Below, in pieces: positions 35,486 to 43,698 of a stretch of 64,000 bases of DNA; position 1 is the stretch's first letter, and each line of letters begins with the position of its first letter. The DNA is taken from positions 4,615,516 to 4,679,515 of the forward strand of contig NZ_CP011492.1 in the NCBI RefSeq assembly GCF_001011035.1, in the 5' to 3' direction. A program made the position numbers and the translations under genes. Below the pieces are notes generated by a model, which saw only the letters and a list, made by a program, of their open reading frames with translations, ran no database searches and had not been told where the DNA came from. This DNA comes from Streptomyces sp. CNQ-509 (GTDB taxonomy: Bacteria; Actinomycetota; Actinomycetes; Streptomycetales; Streptomycetaceae).

Positions 35486-37708
35486 GTGCGGGTCATCGCC
35501 GACAGGTACGAACTGGTGGCGTTCGTGGGCCGGGGCGGCATGGGGGAGGTCTGGGAGGGCCGGGACCGGGTCATCGGGCGCCGCGTCGCGGTCAAACTGC
35601 TGCCGGACCACCAACACGGGCCCGCCGCCGACCTGTTCTTCCGCGAGGCGCGCACCGCGGGCGGGCTGAACCACCGCGGCGTCGTCACCGTCCACGACCT
35701 GGGCCGCGACCCGGGTGACGGCACACTCTACCTCGTCATGGAGTACGTGGCCGGGCGCAACGTCGCCGTCGTGCTGCGCGAGGACGGCCCGCCGTCGCCC
35801 GCGGTGGGCGTCGAGTGGGCCGCCCAGACCACCGCCGCGCTGGCCGCCGCGCACGACGCGGGTGTGGTGCACCGGGACCTCAAGCCCGCCAACCTCATGC
35901 TCACCACCGGCGGCGAGGTGAAGATCCTCGACTTCGGCATCGCCCGCTTCATGGCCGCCACCGACAAGTCCAGCCAGGTCATGGGCACCCTCGCCTACAT
36001 GCCCCCGGAGCGGTTCGCGCAGCACTCCGGCGACGCCCGCAGCGATCTGTACGCTATCGGCTGCATCCTGCACGAACTGCTTACCGGGCAGGTGCCGTTC
36101 GACGCGGACGACCCGGTGTCGCTGATGACCGCCCATCTGACCAGGGCGCCGGAGGCGCCGAGTGTGCGGCGCTCCGGGATTCCCGTCGCCCTCGATGACC
36201 TGGTGCTGCGGCTGCTCGCGAAGGAACCGGCCGACCGCCCGCAGTCCGCGGCCTCGGTCCACGACGAACTGCGGGCTCTGGACCTGGCTTCGGTGCGGCC
36301 GCAGGAGCCGGGCCCGGCGGACGCCGACGGCAGCCGGGCCGTCACTCCCACCCCGACCGCCACGCCCACCGCCCCCGGCACACCGCCGGCCCCGGCCCCG
36401 GCCGACCCGCCCCCGTACGCGCCGCCGGCCCCCGGACAGCCGCCCGCGGCCCACCGGTTGCCGACCCGGACGGCCGCTCCTGCCGCACCCGGGAACGCCC
36501 CGGGTGCGGGGGGCGGTCCCGCCGCGCCGGGGCGCCGCCGTGCGCTGCTGTACGGCCTGGGCGGAGCGGTGGTGCTGGTGGCCGGCGGCGGGCTCGCACT
36601 CGCCCTGGCCACGGACGACGGTGCCAAACGGGCCGACGGTGGCGGCTCCGGCGCCACCGGGCCGGAAGCGGACGCCGCCCCGAAGCGCAAAGTCCGCCCG
36701 TGGCGCTACGACATCACCAGCGAGCCGCCGACCGCATGCGCGGTGGCCGACGGTGTCCTGTACGTCTCGGCCGACTTCAGGATCACCGCCCTGGACGCGC
36801 GCACCGGAAAGAAGCTCTGGGCGGGCCCCAGGTTCTCCTTCCTCCCGGACCAGCCCACCGCCGCCGACGGGACGGTGTACGTGGGCGGCGGCGAAGAACT
36901 GTGGGCGCTGGACGCGGACGGAAAGAAGAAGTGGACCTTCCCCACCGGTGACCGGATACGCAGCAGGCCGACCGTGTCCGGCGGAATCGCCGGAATCGTC
37001 TACTGCACGAGCCTGGACACGAACGTGTACGCCGTGCACGCGGACGGAGGCCGGAAGGCGTGGAGCTTTCCGTGCGGGGACGAGCTTTACTCCTCCCCGA
37101 CGGTCGCCGACGGCACCGTGTACGTCGGCTGCGCCGGGAAGGACAACACCCTCTACGCGCTGGACGCAGCCAGCGGCGACCTGAAGTGGACCTTCCCCGC
37201 GGACAAGGGCTTCCCACAGGCGCCCCTCGTGTCCGGCGGCCTCGTGTACGCCGGCGCCGGCGACGGGAGGCTTTACGCGATCCACGCCGACGAAGGCACC
37301 AAGAAGTGGTCGATCGAGGGGACCGCCGCAACGAAACAGACCCTCTACCTCGCGGACGACACGGTCTACGCCGCCGGTGACGACGGACGCGTCCACGCGT
37401 TCGACGCGTCGTCGGGCGACAAGAAGTGGACCAACGAGGGCATGTCGACGGTGAATCCCACGCAGCTCGCGGTAGCGGGGGGCCTCGTCTACTTCGGCGA
37501 GACCCTGAGCGATGTGGGCAGCGTCCGGGCCCTCGACACCGGTGACGGCTCCGAGCGCTGGACCACATCGACACTCTCCAGCCTGTCCCCGGGCAACCGG
37601 GAGAACGGCCCGGTCACGGCGTACGACTTCGTGTACGTCACCAACGAGAACGGCGTGGTGGCACTCGACGCGGCCACGGGCGCGGCCCCGGACCTGGGCC
37701 CGGCCTGA
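35486..37708 (+). CDS. Membrane Ser/Thr protein kinase with PQQ beta-propeller sensor
   Basis: This 740-residue PknB-type kinase has a glycine loop GRGGMGEV (residues 15-22), ATP lysine in VAVK (K37), catalytic HRDLKPAN (D131), DFG (149-151) and the MPPERF activation segment. A Pro/Ala-rich linker (about 275-350) leads to one transmembrane helix (about 352-370). The extracellular part (about 395-740) is a string of PQQ-type beta-propeller blades (ALDARTGKKLWAG and similar repeats). It probably senses an external ligand and phosphorylates cytosolic targets. GTG start 35486 with a GGGGG-rich ribosome site. Confidence 0.92.
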   Translation: MRVIADRYELVAFVGRGGMGEVWEGRDRVIGRRVAVKLLPDHQHGPAADLFFREARTAGGLNHRGVVTVHDLGRDPGDGTLYLVMEYVAGRNVAVVLREDGPPSPAVGVEWAAQTTAALAAAHDAGVVHRDLKPANLMLTTGGEVKILDFGIARFMAATDKSSQVMGTLAYMPPERFAQHSGDARSDLYAIGCILHELLTGQVPFDADDPVSLMTAHLTRAPEAPSVRRSGIPVALDDLVLRLLAKEPADRPQSAASVHDELRALDLASVRPQEPGPADADGSRAVTPTPTATPTAPGTPPAPAPADPPPYAPPAPGQPPAAHRLPTRTAAPAAPGNAPGAGGGPAAPGRRRALLYGLGGAVVLVAGGGLALALATDDGAKRADGGGSGATGPEADAAPKRKVRPWRYDITSEPPTACAVADGVLYVSADFRITALDARTGKKLWAGPRFSFLPDQPTAADGTVYVGGGEELWALDADGKKKWTFPTGDRIRSRPTVSGGIAGIVYCTSLDTNVYAVHADGGRKAWSFPCGDELYSSPTVADGTVYVGCAGKDNTLYALDAASGDLKWTFPADKGFPQAPLVSGGLVYAGAGDGRLYAIHADEGTKKWSIEGTAATKQTLYLADDTVYAAGDDGRVHAFDASSGDKKWTNEGMSTVNPTQLAVAGGLVYFGETLSDVGSVRALDTGDGSERWTTSTLSSLSPGNRENGPVTAYDFVYVTNENGVVALDAATGAAPDLGPA

Positions 37709-37735
37709 GCCGGCGCCTGGCGCCGTGAGCCGGGC
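37698..37735. terminator. Possible bidirectional terminator between kinase and GNAT genes
   Basis: Nested inverted repeats (gcccgg...ccgggc and cggcgcc-t-ggcgccg) span the kinase stop codon and the end of the convergent GNAT gene. Confidence 0.45.
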
Positions 37736-37739
37736 AGGG

Positions 37740-38273
37740 TCAGGGAGCGAGCGTCTTCTGGAACCAGGCGACGTCCCAGAACCTACCGAACTTCCGCCCG
37801 ACCTCCTCGTACACGCCGACGGGCCGGAACCCGAAGCGCAGATGGAGCCGCTCCGACGCCTCGTTCGGCAGCGCCACCCCGGCGAGGGCCAGGTGCACGT
37901 CCTCCTGCTCCAGCACCTCGAAGAGGGAGGTGTAGAGCAGGCCCCCGACACCTCGCCCTACGTGTTCGGGCGCCAGATAGACGCTGGTCTCGACAGAGGT
38001 CGAGTACGCCGGTTTCGGGCGGAACGGGCTGCTGGTCGCATAGCCGAGGATCTTGCCGCCCTCCTCCGCCACGAGCAGCCGGTGCGGACCCCGGCCCGGG
38101 TGGGACTCCAGCCACGGGCGACGCTGATCAACGGTGAGCGGCTCGACGTCGAAGGTGATCGGCGTCTCGACGATGTAGTGGTTGTAGATGCGGGTCAGCT
38201 CTTCGAGGTCGTCCTCGGTTCCCGGCCGTACCCGCGTATCCCCGTCGTCTGCTCTGTCCACCCCGGTGCGCAT
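37740..38273 (-). CDS. GNAT acetyltransferase, phosphinothricin-acetyltransferase-like
   Basis: This 177-residue GNAT enzyme begins VRPGTEDDLEELTRIYNHYI. Its acetyl-CoA-binding motif is VGRGVGGLLYTSLFEVL and the C-terminal part is RFGFRPVGVYEEVGRKFGRFWD, typical of the PAT/bar/MddA group that acetylates phosphinothricin-like amino acids, methionine sulfone or sulfoximine. The true substrate is unknown; no phosphinothricin biosynthesis genes are nearby. Confidence 0.85.
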   Translation of the reverse strand: MRTGVDRADDGDTRVRPGTEDDLEELTRIYNHYIVETPITFDVEPLTVDQRRPWLESHPGRGPHRLLVAEEGGKILGYATSSPFRPKPAYSTSVETSVYLAPEHVGRGVGGLLYTSLFEVLEQEDVHLALAGVALPNEASERLHLRFGFRPVGVYEEVGRKFGRFWDVAWFQKTLAP

Positions 38274-38352
38274 GGGGCGATCGTAATAAGCGCACGTTAC
38301 GTCCCGGTTTCGCGGCGCAGCGGTCCGGAGACGGATGGAGAAGAGGGCACTG

Positions 38353-38604
38353 TCAGGTGGTGGGGAACTCCTCGCGCTTGACGGCGGCGACGAAGGCGTC
38401 CCATGCGGCGGGAGTGAAGGCCAGGTGGGGGCCGTGGGGGTCTTTCGAATCGCGCACGGGGATGGTGGTGGGGGTGGTGGCTACCTCCACACAGTTGCCG
38501 CCGTTGTCATCGCTGTAGCTGCTCTTGCGCCAGTCCGCGGCCACCTCAATGCAGTCGCCGCCGTTGTCGTGGCTGTAGCTGCTCTTACGCCAGGTCATGG
38601 CCAT
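38353..38604 (-). CDS. DUF397 protein with duplicated motif
   Basis: This 83-residue member of the DUF397 family is usually 60-68 residues. Here the N-terminal WRKSSYS-x-DNGG-x-C-x-EVA motif occurs twice (residues 5-22 and 25-42, 60 bp apart and nearly identical in DNA), followed by the normal VRDSKDPHGPHLAFTPAAWDAFV. DUF397 proteins accompany XRE/DUF5753 regulators in Streptomyces developmental control (whiJ-like loci). It overlaps the upstream regulator gene by 20 bp. Confidence 0.9.
   Translation of the reverse strand: MAMTWRKSSYSHDNGGDCIEVAADWRKSSYSDDNGGNCVEVATTPTTIPVRDSKDPHGPHLAFTPAAWDAFVAAVKREEFPTT
38485..38600 (-). repeat. Intragenic 60-bp tandem duplication in the DUF397 gene
   Basis: Two consecutive 60-bp units with only a handful of differences encode the repeated WRKSSYS..DNGG motif. 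The duplication appears recent because even synonymous positions are mostly conserved. Confidence 0.85.
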
Positions 38605-39436
38605 GCTGCCCGTATCCCTCCATGAACTCGCCGATCAGAGTGGCGGATTCGCGAGCCGACATGGCGTCAGCCCTGAGCACATCATAGGTCCGCAGGTGTT
38701 GCTCGAAGGCCGCTGGATTCCCGCTGAAGTACCCATGGTCAAGTGCTTCCGCGTAGGCCCATTTTTCGTCGTCCGGCAGCGTGATCAGCGACATCGAGCC
38801 GCGCGGGCGGATGAGTTCGGGCCGGTCGGCCGGGGCCACCTGGATCTGGATGTTGGCCCGCTGACCTGCGGTGAGCAGGTGTTCGCACTGCATGCGCATG
38901 ACCTCCGGGCCGCCGACGACGTTGCGCAGGCAACTCTCGTCGATTACTGCGATGTACAAGGGGCCTTGCGGCGAGAAGAACCTTTGCTGGCGGCTGAGCC
39001 TGGCTCGTACGCGTTCCTCGACCTTCTCCTCATCTTCCGAGACACGAGCGAACAGTGCCTGGGCGTACAACTCGGTCTGTAGCAAACCCGGCACGACTCC
39101 CTCCTGGTACGCCCGCAACGCCACGCACTCCGCGTCCATCTTCGCCCGTCGTTCGAACCAGTCCGGATGCGCCACATCCGGGTACCAGTCGACCTTCAGC
39201 CACAGCCGCGCTAACAGTCCGTTACCACCCAGCACTTCGTCGCACTTCTCCGCGAACGTGTCCGGCGGAACGCTCGTCCCCGTCTCGACCCTCGCGACGT
39301 ACGACCGGTCGCAGGGGATGAGCTTCGCCAGTTCCGCCTGTGTCATGCCTGCTGCCTCGCGCAAGTGCTTCAGCACGTCGCCGAACATCGCGGCCGTCGT
39401 ACCTGTCGCGCGGTGGGTGGCGTTGCGTGGGGTCAT
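38585..39436 (-). CDS. XRE-family regulator with DUF5753 domain (WhiJ-like)
   Basis: This 283-residue protein has an N-terminal helix-turn-helix (FGDVLKHLREAAGMTQAELA, about residues 18-75) and a C-terminal DUF5753 domain (about 100-275; EGVVPGLLQTELYAQALF, VIDESCLRN, AEALDHGYFSG). DNA binding is expected to be antagonised by the small DUF397 partner encoded downstream. The divergent RsbW-like ATPase completes the usual triad. Confidence 0.9.
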   Translation of the reverse strand: MTPRNATHRATGTTAAMFGDVLKHLREAAGMTQAELAKLIPCDRSYVARVETGTSVPPDTFAEKCDEVLGGNGLLARLWLKVDWYPDVAHPDWFERRAKMDAECVALRAYQEGVVPGLLQTELYAQALFARVSEDEEKVEERVRARLSRQQRFFSPQGPLYIAVIDESCLRNVVGGPEVMRMQCEHLLTAGQRANIQIQVAPADRPELIRPRGSMSLITLPDDEKWAYAEALDHGYFSGNPAAFEQHLRTYDVLRADAMSARESATLIGEFMEGYGQHGHDLA

Positions 39437-39589
39437 GTCTGCCTCCCGGTTCAGGTCGCGTCTGTCACGCGGCGGGCCTTGCTCTCGGCCGTTCCGCTCC
39501 GAAAGCCTTTCACCACGCAGCGTGACCGAGCGCTACGACAATACAGCGGTAAATCCCAAAGTGTCACTGTAATTCTGGAGTTGGTGTGG

Positions 39590-40078
39590 ATGGCCGAGCA
39601 TGGAGCGTGCGGTTCGGAGGGGATGTCGCGCGAGTGGTCGATGGGGTACGTGATGGGCTACCGGTCCGTGCCGCTGGTGCGGGTGCACGTGCGGCGGCAG
39701 TTGGCGCTGTGGCGGTGGGGTGGGGACGCGCAGGACGCGGCGCTCGTGGTGTCGGAGTTGGTGACGAACGCGATCCAGTACGGGCGGAAGATCGGGCGCC
39801 GGGTGTGGGTGCGGTTGGCCGTGCGGGAGGACGGTTCACTGGTGATCGACGTATCGGACCCGCAGACGACGCAGCCGCCGCGGATGCCGGACGCGTCGCC
39901 GCCGGGGCCGGAGGACGAGCGGGGGAGGGGGCTGTTCCTGGCCCGGGGGCTGGGGGCGGAGGTGTCGTGGTTCCCGCGCGAGTTCGCCGGCAAGACCGTA
40001 CGGGCGACGCTGGAGCCGGCGCGGGTGCCGGGGGTGCCGCGGGACGAGGAAGTCGGGGGAACCCTGAGACTTCCGTAG
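39590..40078 (+). CDS. RsbW-like ATP-binding regulatory protein
   Basis: This 162-residue HATPase_c domain of the anti-sigma/serine-kinase type has an N box ELVTNAIQYG and a G box RGRGLFLARGLG. ATG 39590 follows GGAG at good spacing. It is divergent from the XRE/DUF397 genes, the standard arrangement for whiJ-like systems. The frame upstream of this ATG overlaps the regulator gene and is not homologous. Confidence 0.85.
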   Translation: MAEHGACGSEGMSREWSMGYVMGYRSVPLVRVHVRRQLALWRWGGDAQDAALVVSELVTNAIQYGRKIGRRVWVRLAVREDGSLVIDVSDPQTTQPPRMPDASPPGPEDERGRGLFLARGLGAEVSWFPREFAGKTVRATLEPARVPGVPRDEEVGGTLRLP

Positions 40079-40171
40079 GGGTGCGGCTGGCCCTTGGGTC
40101 GTAGATCCGGGGCGGTGGGGTTCCGCCCGCGGGCCGAGGTTTCCGCAGGTGGCCCGCGGCACGCTGGAAAC

Positions 40172-40375
40172 ATGAGCAGCGCTTCCATCGCCCCGCCGCG
40201 CGGGGCAGCAGACACCGGGCGGGCCGCCGACGCCCCGCAGCCCGACAGCCCGCACATCGCGACGGTGGCCGCGCGTGCGACGAGGCACCACCTGCACACG
40301 GCGTGGCGGGCGGTCACGGCCTTCGGCGGCGCGGTGGTGGCGGTGGTCGTCCTGGGGGAGTACGCGGACCGCTGA
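40172..40375 (+). CDS. Small putative membrane protein
   Basis: This 67-residue frame has a polar N-terminal half and one hydrophobic helix near the C-terminus (AFGGAVVAVVVLGEYADR). The ribosome site is weak. Codon bias is that of a real gene but no homologue is recognised. Confidence 0.45.
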   Translation: MSSASIAPPRGAADTGRAADAPQPDSPHIATVAARATRHHLHTAWRAVTAFGGAVVAVVVLGEYADR

Positions 40376-40506
40376 CAGCGTCCCCTCATCCCCGGATTCG
40401 GCCCGGACCGGACCCTCGGCGCCGGTTTCGCCCGATTCCACACCCGGGGCGTCTCGGGTGCACCTGGGCGTGACGAACTCGTGGTAGTTCATCCACTGAA
40501 CCGGCT

Positions 40507-40534
40507 CAAAACGCCCATGCGGGCCGACTTCCGC
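40507..40534 (+). repeat. 28-bp dispersed repeat, copy 1
   Basis: caaaacgcccatgcgggccg followed by acttccgc matches the sequence at 42883-42910 at 24 of 28 positions in the same orientation. It lies in the non-coding 40376-40639 stretch, which otherwise shows nothing I can name. Confidence 0.6.
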
Positions 40535-40639
40535 ACCTCGCGGAACGTATCGCCCTCGTGCCGACGCATCCGGACTGCGCGACCGAGGCCGGGCCGGCGC
40601 CGCTCACGGGGCGCCGACCCGGCGTGGTCCATGCCGCTG

Positions 40640-41443
40640 CTAACTCCGGCACACCTTCACTTCACTGCTGGCCCGGCTGGCCTGATCCCACCTGTTGCTG
40701 CTGCTGGACCAGGCGAAGCCGAATGAGTCGGCGCCGATGGTCATGCCGGTCACGTCGGTGGAATTCCAGGTGTGGCCGTATGCCGAGAACACCTGGTGCC
40801 TTGAGCAGCCCTTCTTGGCGGCCTTGAAGGTGATGCCCATTTCACCGATTCTGCCCTGCATGTCCGCAAGGTCCCCGGTGCCGCCCCGGGGGCCTTCGTT
40901 GAAGATGAATCCCGACCCGTAGGAGTTGGACGCCTTCGCCTGGGTCTTCGTCTTCCAGTCCATGAACTTGCCCCTGTACCTCAGTACGTGGGACACAGGG
41001 GCGACCTTCTTGCTGAAGCTCAGGCCGAAGCCGTCGTAGCCCTTGACCTCCTTGGGGATCTTCGTCCACTTCCAGGCGGCACGGGCAACGTAGCGGTTCT
41101 TCCCGCTGACCTTGTAGATCTCCGGCCTGGAAAGGGTGATCTCGTCGTCCGGGTCCCGGGTGTCGACCCCTCCGCCGCTGTCCACCCGGTCCAGGCAGTT
41201 GTCCGCGGCCAGCTTCGCGTCGATCTCGGCCTGCGTCAGGCCACGGTCATCCAGCGTCCCGACGAGCGTCAGGAATTGCTTCGTCGCCGCTGTGGGATCG
41301 TCTGGAAGCGGTGCGGAGCAGTCCCGCGTGGCCTCCGCCGGCGCTCCCGCCGACTCCGGCCCGGCGAAGGCGGTGGACGCCCCGAGGGGCAGCAGAACGG
41401 CCCCCACCATGGCGGCGCCGATCAGTCGTGTCTTCTTGCGCAT
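40640..41443 (-). CDS. Secreted protein of unknown function
   Basis: This 267-residue protein has a strong signal peptide (MRKKTRLIGAAMVGAVLLPL, cleavage after STAFA). The mature protein has a charged N-terminal region with two cysteines and a C-terminal domain rich in Gly, Ser and aromatic residues (YDGFGLSFSKKVAPVSHVL, SYGSGFIFNEGP, SFGFAWSSSSNRWDQ) that looks like a beta-sandwich. I recognise no family. AAGGA ribosome site before ATG 41443. It is the only clear gene in a repeat-rich, gene-poor stretch. Confidence 0.75.
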   Translation of the reverse strand: MRKKTRLIGAAMVGAVLLPLGASTAFAGPESAGAPAEATRDCSAPLPDDPTAATKQFLTLVGTLDDRGLTQAEIDAKLAADNCLDRVDSGGGVDTRDPDDEITLSRPEIYKVSGKNRYVARAAWKWTKIPKEVKGYDGFGLSFSKKVAPVSHVLRYRGKFMDWKTKTQAKASNSYGSGFIFNEGPRGGTGDLADMQGRIGEMGITFKAAKKGCSRHQVFSAYGHTWNSTDVTGMTIGADSFGFAWSSSSNRWDQASRASSEVKVCRS

Positions 41444-42234
41444 GTACCTGTCCTTCTCGTTCGCGATGACGCTGTGATGTGCTGGTCGGTGGATGTGCGC
41501 ACGGATGCGGCGCGTGGTCGCATGTGACCTGCACGTCGCGCCGTTCGGATTCGGCCGCTTGGCAGACCCGTTCGTGAGGCCGGAGCCTTCGTTTCCCCCC
41601 ATGCACCACACGGACCGTCGCCGAAAACCGTGGGAGCGGCCCTGCCGTCGCCCGTGTGCACGGTGCTCGGACACTCCGGGCCCGGGGCGGCTTCACGTAC
41701 CCGGTGAGAGCGTGTTGTCGGTGATGCCCCGGATCCAGAGGGCGAGTGCGTCCCCGGATCGCTTGGGTGGTCTGAGGGATGCCGTAGCCCCCGGTGCCGT
41801 CGATCCCGTGAGGGTGGACGGCGATGCGGCTGCGAGGGGCCGGCTACGGAGAGCACCGTGACGATGGCCGCGGCAGCCTCAGATTCTTCCGCGAGATGGC
41901 GGTGGCAAGGCGTCGTCCCCCCGGGCGTGTTGGCAAGCCGTGTTGGCGGTGCCAACTCTGCCAGCGGGTACTGGTACGCAACCTTGATGGGATCTGGTAC
42001 ATCCCTTGGCCTCAGCACCCGCGCGCGGCTACCCTCGCCCCCGCCTTCGGCAGTGGCCGAAACGCCTACCGCCCTGCCACCTCTACGGCGAGTCCTCCGC
42101 CCAATGGGCGCGGATTCATGCCGTACGCGCGGATTCACCCGGCTCCGTGCGGGGTGCGGCGTCGGGCGGGCGGTGGTGCGTGGGGTGGGCCGGTGTGCGG
42201 GGTGGCGGCGAGGGGAGTAGCCGTGTCGTTGGGG

Positions 42235-42401
42235 CTCCCCCCGGGCCACCCCGCTTTGGAGTGTGCGGGCCTCCGCCCGGCGTCAAGGGCGCTCCCTCCG
42301 CTTCGCTCCGGGAACGTCGCTGCGCGATGGGGCTTCGCCCCACCCTTGACACCGGACTCCGGCCCGTAACAGACCGGCGACTAAGGGTGGCCCGGAGGGA
42401 G
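42235..42401. repeat. MITE-like palindromic element
   Basis: Outer arms of 17 bp (42235-42251 and 42385-42401) are inverted repeats with one mismatch. Inner arms of 23 bp (42267-42289 and 42343-42365) match at about 18 of 23, including a perfect GTCAAGGG/CCCTTGAC. The whole 167 bp can fold into a long cruciform. No coding capacity. Confidence 0.7.
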
Positions 42402-42424
42402 CGGGCGCCCTCCGACAGGGACTA

Positions 42425-42715
42425 CGGATGCCGTGCCCGGTGGACGGGGGCCGAGGCCACCGGCGCCCGGGCCGGGCCCGATCGCCGATTCCCCCGGCGG
42501 ACAGGGGCCGGGCCCCGGGCGCCGGGTCTGTCCCGAGCGCCGATGTTCCCGGCAGACGTGGGGCGGAGGCCGGAGGCGGGGCGGTGCTGATCGCCGATGT
42601 CCCCGGCGGACGGGCGCCGGGACGCGGGGAGTTGGCCCCCTCATCGCGGGTGGGCGCGGCACCGCGCAGGGAGGAGCCGGGCCCGGCTCGTAGATGCCCC
42701 GGCCGACGGGGCGGA
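42425..42715 (+). repeat. Degenerate repeat array
   Basis: Related units of the form gatcgccgatgtccccggcg-gacggg occur near 42427, 42480, 42535, 42589 and 42690, mostly about 55 bp apart. Sequence between units is also GC-rich and loosely similar. Confidence 0.55.
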
Positions 42716-42882
42716 GGAATCTCGCCGTAACTCGCGGTAACATCCGGCAGTCCGGCCCGAATCGCGCCCCGAGGGCCGACTTTCGCCCCGCTGGGCTCGC
42801 TTGCCCGCCCCGGGGCCGTGCCGGGCCGGCGGAACGCGCGCCACCGGGACGAATACGGGGCTCGCCGCCCCCGGAATTGGTC

Positions 42883-42910
42883 CAAAACACCCATGCGGCC
42901 AGACTTTCGC
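42883..42910 (+). repeat. 28-bp dispersed repeat, copy 2
   Basis: caaaacacccatgcggccag followed by actttcgc, 24/28 identical to 40507-40534. A shorter related piece, gggccgactttcgcc, is at about 42773-42787. Confidence 0.6.
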
Positions 42911-42942
42911 CCGGCTGCGTGCACCTGGCCGCTCCGCGGCCC

Positions 42943-43467
42943 TCACGCGGTGGGACCCACGTTCCCTTCCGCGGGCAGATCCGTGCCGCAGAAGACGCAG
43001 ACGAAGTCGTCCTCACGCACGATGGTGCGCTCCTGGCAGCCGGGGCACCGCCGGAAGACGACCTCGTGGGTGAAGCCGGAAGGCCGCCGGAGCCCCGCGG
43101 CGTCCAGAGCGCGGGCGACCTCCGCCCACGAGTCGACGTCCGGGCAGTACCCGGTGGACTGGTTGCTGACCTCGCTCACGGCCCACCGGTCCGCCTCGCG
43201 CACAAAGCTGATCTCGCCGGCGCTCAGGACCATGTCGCCACCGGCACAGGCCACGTGCTCGCTCCGCCGCGGCGCCAGCCGGAGCACACCGTCCCTACCG
43301 ACCACGAACGTGAACGGCTCGGCCAGCTCCACCGCCGATTGCTCCATGATCCAGCCATCGAAGTCGGCCGCCGAGCCGATACGACGCCCGCCGCCACCTG
43401 GCCGGACCGCGGCCTTCAACTCCACCGGTCCGACGTATCGGTAACCCCGCCCAGTCACGTCAGCCAC
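42943..43467 (-). CDS. Conserved protein with C-terminal zinc ribbon
   Basis: This 174-residue protein starts (GTG 43467 or in-frame GTG 43458) with VADVTGRGYRYVGPVEL and ends with a probable zinc ribbon (CPGCQERT then CVFCGTD, a CxxC pair). The middle shows no known motif. No good ribosome site is visible. The function is unknown, and the zinc ribbon suggests nucleic-acid or protein binding. Confidence 0.7.
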   Translation of the reverse strand: MADVTGRGYRYVGPVELKAAVRPGGGGRRIGSAADFDGWIMEQSAVELAEPFTFVVGRDGVLRLAPRRSEHVACAGGDMVLSAGEISFVREADRWAVSEVSNQSTGYCPDVDSWAEVARALDAAGLRRPSGFTHEVVFRRCPGCQERTIVREDDFVCVFCGTDLPAEGNVGPTA

Positions 43468-43602
43468 GCTAAACGAGCCCCCGCGGGGCTGTCGCGTACG
43501 GGGCGAGTCGGCTGCCGGGTCCGCCGGAGAGGCGTGGCCGCCTTGCGGAACGCCCCCCTCCGTTCCGGGATCACGGTCCGCCAGGACCGCTCCCACCGAC
43601 GA

Positions 43603-43630
43603 GGCCCGGAGGCTGCCTCGCCTCCGGGCC
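43603..43630 (-). terminator. Terminator downstream of the sulfotransferase operon
   Basis: An 11-bp perfect GC stem (ggcccggaggc with gcctccgggcc, 6-nt loop) lies about 70 bp beyond the sulfotransferase stop codon. Confidence 0.7.
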
Positions 43631-43698
43631 CCTGCTGCCGCGGGTCGCGTCGCGGTGACCGGAGGAGTATCACCCCCGCCGCGTCCCGCCGTCCGGTC

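Larger units (their letters stand above)
41444..42942. other. 1.5-kb gene-poor, repeat-rich region
   Basis: No reading frame here has convincing codon bias, start site or family motif; the longer frames are arginine/proline-rich shadows. The stretch contains a 167-bp palindromic element (42235-42401), a degenerate 55-bp repeat array (42425-42715), and a 28-bp repeat (42883-42910). It looks like decayed or mobile-element-derived DNA. I could not identify remnants of a specific gene. Confidence 0.6.

Noticed and set aside
41493..42369. Several 120-180-codon plus-strand frames in the repeat-rich gap
   Set aside because: They lack ribosome sites, overlap each other and the palindromic element, and show skewed Arg/Pro/Ala composition without recognisable motifs.
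42425..42715. CRISPR array
   Set aside because: The repeated units are degenerate, not palindromic at constant spacing, and no cas genes are present.
42280..43016. Minus-strand frames over the repeat array
   Set aside because: Their apparent repeats follow the DNA repeats in all frames, which is expected of non-coding repetitive sequence.
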